The translations under genes were made by a program, and so were the position numbers. Below the pieces are notes generated by a model, which was not told the origin of the DNA, made no database searches, and saw nothing but the letters and a program-made list of their open reading frames with translations. From positions 682,001 to 746,000 of the forward strand of contig NZ_VXLC01000003.1 in assembly GCF_008704205.1 (NCBI RefSeq): DNA of 64,000 nucleotides, given 5' to 3'. This DNA comes from Nocardia colli. Lineage in GTDB: Bacteria > Actinomycetota > Actinomycetes > Mycobacteriales > Mycobacteriaceae. Of the stretch, positions 61,280 to 64,000 are shown piece by piece (the stretch's first letter is position 1; the number at the start of each line of letters is the position of its first letter).

Positions 61280-61763
61280 CTCTCCTGAGTCTTGCCGCGG
61301 GCCGGCGGAGCGCCCCGCGTCCTCACCTGGTGAGCCTCGTGGCGCCGATGCCTGCTGTCTGTCCGCCGAACACTCGACATCACTCCATGATCGAGGATTT
61401 CGGCAACAACCATTCCCGCGTAGGCGAAGTCAAAATGGGTAATTCGAAGAAATTCTGGGAAATAACGATCAGGTCAGTGGATACCATATTTCACGGAACA
61501 ATGCGAAATTGGCGGCCGTGAAGTTTCGAACAGTACGAACGGTGACGTTGCGGTACCGGCGACACATCGCTGATCACTACTGGCACAAGCAGATTCGGGC
61601 ACTGCATCATGGAACCGACCGGTCGATATCAGCTTACGCTGTACGAATCAGGGTTCCGCACCACCATTCGATCATCATTCGTTCCGGCGTCGAGTAGTGC
61701 GCAAAGCGAATAAGTGAACCACCCGACTTGGCACCTCCGGGACCGAGTGATTTAATTCCATTC
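61280..61763. other. AT-rich gene-free region
   Basis: This 484-base stretch is clearly less GC-rich between about 61380 and 61740 than the rest of the window. It contains short open frames (61509-61697 plus) with poor third-position GC and no ribosome site. It probably holds the promoters of the radical-SAM-like gene and the response regulator. Confidence 0.55.
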
Positions 61764-62483
61764 ATGGTGATCCGGAGACTGCTCACTATGGCGGGGGTGG
61801 CCGTCACCGACCTGCCCGGCCCCTACGCGACGCCGGGCACGGTGCGCCGGATCGGCATCGTCGAAGACCACCAGGCGGTCGCGGTCGGCCTGGCCGCGAT
61901 CCTGTCCGACCAGCCGGACCTGACCGTCGTCGCGATCGCGCCGACGGTGCCCGAATTGCTGAAGCAGGCAACCGATCTCGACCTCGCCATCCTCGACCTG
62001 CGCCTGCCCGACGGCTCCAGCCCGCGCGCCAACGTCGAGATGCTGCACGACCTGGACATCCCCGTCCTCGTCTACACCACCGGCGACTGGCGCGACCTGA
62101 TCCGCTCCGCCGCCCGGGCCGGCGTGCTCGGCGTCGCGCTGAAGAGCGACCCGGCCGAACGCACCACCGCGATGATCCGCGCGGCCGCCTCCGGCCGGCA
62201 GGTCGCGACGATGGCCTGGGCCTCGGCCATCGACAGCGACCCGGCGCTGACCAACATCGACCTGCCGCCGCGGCAGCGAGACGTGCTGGAGCACTACGCG
62301 AACGGCGAGACCGCGGCCTCGGTCGCGCACAAGCTCGGGCTGTCCGAGCACACGGTCAACGACTACCTGAGCCGGATCCGGCGGCGGTATGCCGAGGCGG
62401 GGCGGCCGGTCCGGTCCCGGGTCGACCTCTACCGCGAGGCCAAGCGGGACGGCTTCATCGGCGGCGACCCACGGCCACGATGA
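61764..62483 (+). CDS. NarL/FixJ-type response regulator
   Basis: The 239-residue protein has a receiver domain (RRIGIVEDHQAVAVGLAAIL, phospho-acceptor Asp78 in LAILDLRLPDG, conserved threonine in VLVYTTGD, lysine in GVALKSDP) and a LuxR-type HTH (LPPRQRDVLEHYANGETAASVAHKLGLSEHTVNDYLSRI). ATG 61764 or 61788 may start it. The ATG of the downstream histidine kinase overlaps its stop, so the pair is cotranscribed and forms a two-component system. Confidence 0.9.
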   Translation: MVIRRLLTMAGVAVTDLPGPYATPGTVRRIGIVEDHQAVAVGLAAILSDQPDLTVVAIAPTVPELLKQATDLDLAILDLRLPDGSSPRANVEMLHDLDIPVLVYTTGDWRDLIRSAARAGVLGVALKSDPAERTTAMIRAAASGRQVATMAWASAIDSDPALTNIDLPPRQRDVLEHYANGETAASVAHKLGLSEHTVNDYLSRIRRRYAEAGRPVRSRVDLYREAKRDGFIGGDPRPR

Positions 62484-63667
62484 CCGAGACGGCGGTGCCC
62501 CGGCGCAGCGCCGAAGCCCGCCTCGTCCGTGGCGCAGGCCTTTTCGTCGGGTCGGGCGGCCTGTTCTACGCCGCCCTCACCGTGCCGACCGCGCTGACCC
62601 AGTCGTCGCTGGCCGCGTCCTGGTGGACACCGCTCGCGATCACCGTCATCTATCTGCCCGCCGTGCTCATCGCGGTCGCGGCGCTGGGCTGGCGCTTCGA
62701 CCTGATGCGGTGGGCGGTAGTGGTTTTCGCGTTCGGCTATCTGTTCGCCACGATCAGCTGGCTGGTCGTGCGGGTCGACGCCGTGGTGCCGCCGGAGCAA
62801 TCACTGTGGATCACCTGGATTCCCGGCCTGCCCGCGGTCGCGCTCGCGCTCTTCTGGCGGCGCATCCCGTTCGGCTATCTCGTCCTGGCCGCGGCGCTCG
62901 ACCAGACCGCGGCGGCGTACGCCCGCGGGCCGGACGCGCACAACCCGATCGTGCCGGATTTCCTGTTCGCCGTGGCCTATTCGGCGCTCCCCTGCGCGGC
63001 GTGCGTCGTCCTCGTCCAGGTCGGGCGCGCGCTGGATCAGACCTCGCACACAGTGCGCGCGAAAGCCACCGCGACCGCCGCCGCCGAGGCGCGCCGCTTC
63101 GAACGCAAACGCTTCGACGCCCTGGCGCACGACTGGGTGATCGCGACGCTGCTCGAGGCCTCGCGCGCACCCAACTCCGCCGTGCTGACCCACCACGCCG
63201 ACATCACGCTGCGTGACCTCGAACGGCTGCGCGCCGGGCGCCCGGCCCAGGACAACCTCGATCTCGATCAGGTCGTCGCGAGTATCCGCGCGACCGCGGC
63301 CGAGGTCGACGACTCGGTCCAGTTGCACACCGACCAGGTTGCCGGAGTCGCGCTCACGGTGCCGAGCGATGTGGCGACCGCGCTCGCCGCCGCGGTCGGC
63401 GAGGCGCTGCGCAACTGGCAGCGGCATGCCGGTTCGCCGGATCACGAGGCGGCGTGCGCGGTGATGGTTAGAGCCGACGCCGAATCGGTGCAGGTCGAGG
63501 TCGTCGACGACGGGGTCGGGTTCGATCCCGCGCTGGTCCCGCCGGACCGGATCGGCTTGCGCGCCAGCATCATCGACCGGCTCGCCGAACTGCCGGGCGG
63601 CTGGTCGGCGATCGATGCAGCGCCGGGTCGCGGCTGCCGGATCAGCACCGGGTGGGTGGCGTCATGA
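62480..63667 (+). CDS. Membrane-bound sensor histidine kinase (NarX/HisKA_3-like)
   Basis: The 395-residue protein has about six hydrophobic helices in its first 190 residues, with no large external loop, so it may sense a membrane or intramembrane signal. A HisKA_3-like box (RFDALAHDWVIATLLEAS, H216) and an HATPase domain follow (AAVGEALRNWQRHAG N-box, VEVVDDGVGFDP G1, RIGLRASIIDRLAELPG G2). ATG 62480 overlaps the response regulator stop. It phosphorylates that regulator; the stimulus is unknown. Confidence 0.88.
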   Translation: MTETAVPRRSAEARLVRGAGLFVGSGGLFYAALTVPTALTQSSLAASWWTPLAITVIYLPAVLIAVAALGWRFDLMRWAVVVFAFGYLFATISWLVVRVDAVVPPEQSLWITWIPGLPAVALALFWRRIPFGYLVLAAALDQTAAAYARGPDAHNPIVPDFLFAVAYSALPCAACVVLVQVGRALDQTSHTVRAKATATAAAEARRFERKRFDALAHDWVIATLLEASRAPNSAVLTHHADITLRDLERLRAGRPAQDNLDLDQVVASIRATAAEVDDSVQLHTDQVAGVALTVPSDVATALAAAVGEALRNWQRHAGSPDHEAACAVMVRADAESVQVEVVDDGVGFDPALVPPDRIGLRASIIDRLAELPGGWSAIDAAPGRGCRISTGWVAS

Positions 63668-64000
63668 CGGCGAACCGGACCGTGCGCGACGACGTGCGCG
63701 ACATCCTCGGCATGCGGACCACGGCGGCGTGGCTGCTGTGCGGCCTGTTCGCCGTCGCGATCACCTCGGAGGCGTTCGCCGCCGACGACGGCATCCGGGA
63801 CATCCGGTTCACCGCGGTCGCGGTGGTCCTCATCCTGGCCGCGGGCACCGCCGTGCTGCTCGCGCCGGGCGATCCGCTCCCCGCCCGGTTCGCCGTGCCC
63901 GCCGCCGCGGCGGCCCCGCTCGCCGCCGCGCTGGCCATCTGGCAGCTGCCGGTGCCGATGGCGAACTCGACCCAGATCTGGTTCCTCGGCGCCGCATCGG
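63664..64000 (+). CDS. Multi-helix membrane protein, 5' part (cut by window end)
   Basis: ATG 63664 overlaps the kinase stop (ATGA), so this is the third gene of the two-component operon. The visible 112 residues begin MTANRTVRDDVRDILGMR and then show hydrophobic helices (TAAWLLCGLFAVAITSEAFA, FTAVAVVLILAAGTAVLL, VPAAAAAPLAAALAIW). It could be a second kinase or an accessory sensor. Nothing in the visible part decides this. Confidence 0.75.
   Translation, partial: MTANRTVRDDVRDILGMRTTAAWLLCGLFAVAITSEAFAADDGIRDIRFTAVAVVLILAAGTAVLLAPGDPLPARFAVPAAAAAPLAAALAIWQLPVPMANSTQIWFLGAAS

Noticed and set aside
61509..61697. 62-codon plus-strand frame in the AT-rich gap
   Set aside because: Third codon positions are not GC-biased and the product is His/Arg-rich without a fold pattern.
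1..64000. Phage, transposase, integrase, CRISPR array or tRNA genes
   Set aside because: None was seen on either strand; the palindromic units at 19.3-19.7 kb have irregular spacing and no cas genes, so they are not a CRISPR.

Overview
The window is high-GC actinobacterial DNA, and the gene content points to a Nocardia-type mycolate actinomycete. The evidence is a carboxylic acid reductase very like the one I remember from Nocardia iowensis, a ChoD-type cholesterol oxidase, MMPL and GT87 envelope proteins, F420/deazaflavin-type oxidoreductases, and many GTG/TTG starts. I see no rRNA, tRNA, CRISPR array, insertion sequence or phage gene. Long antisense open frames are GC-rich shadows and are left out. 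All family calls come from reading the translated sequence; no database search was run.

Region 1 (1-9.8 kb): a partial S9 peptidase, then helR (a HelD-like protector of RNA polymerase against rifamycins) behind a textbook rifamycin-associated element (RAE). A MarR/DHA2 efflux pair and the decayed 3' end of an amino-acid-binding-protein gene follow. Next is an alpha/beta hydrolase that carries a second RAE with the same spacing to a -10-like hexamer, which makes it a candidate new member of the rifamycin response. A sirtuin, a LexA paralogue with a two-residue insertion in its DNA-binding domain, a DUF2199 protein and a VOC protein complete the region.

Region 2 (9.9-28.9 kb): a cofactor-rich stretch with a BisC/TorA-like molybdoenzyme, a Ddn-like reductase, a rhodanese/MarR pair, an MMPL transporter, an F420-type LLM enzyme, a secreted GH1 glycosidase and a family of 46-bp palindromes. 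It continues with TetR, choD, an amidase, an XRE/MmyB-type regulator, a TetR/DUF1295 divergent pair and a GT87 mannosyltransferase.

Region 3 (28.9-38 kb): car, a divergent MFS exporter, and a compact cystathionine beta-synthase / two-flavin-monooxygenase operon that looks like organosulfur salvage.

Region 4 (38-53.8 kb): a large catabolic supercluster. The minus strand carries P450, SDR, 3Fe-4S ferredoxin, NTF2-like protein, an unknown protein and a FadD19-like acyl-CoA synthetase, then ALDH, a CYP125-like P450, GPx and a 77-aa orphan. The divergent plus strand carries ALDH, SDR, a hydroxyisobutyrate-dehydrogenase-like enzyme, a CMD protein, a KstD-like flavoprotein and TetR. Two operator families (GAAC-NN-GTTC and TCCAGACA) recur at its promoters. 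It reads as uptake-independent oxidation of a steroid- or terpenoid-like substrate: P450 hydroxylation, alcohol/aldehyde oxidation, CoA activation and ring dehydrogenation.

Region 5 (53.8-64 kb): a frameshifted membrane-protein gene, a DJ-1/AraC regulator, an NTF2-like protein, a GMC oxidoreductase, a DoxX/ECF41 sigma pair, a HAD-IIIC protein with a changed nucleophile, a CdaR/PucR-type regulator overlapping a radical-SAM-like gene, and a two-component system leading into a partial membrane protein.
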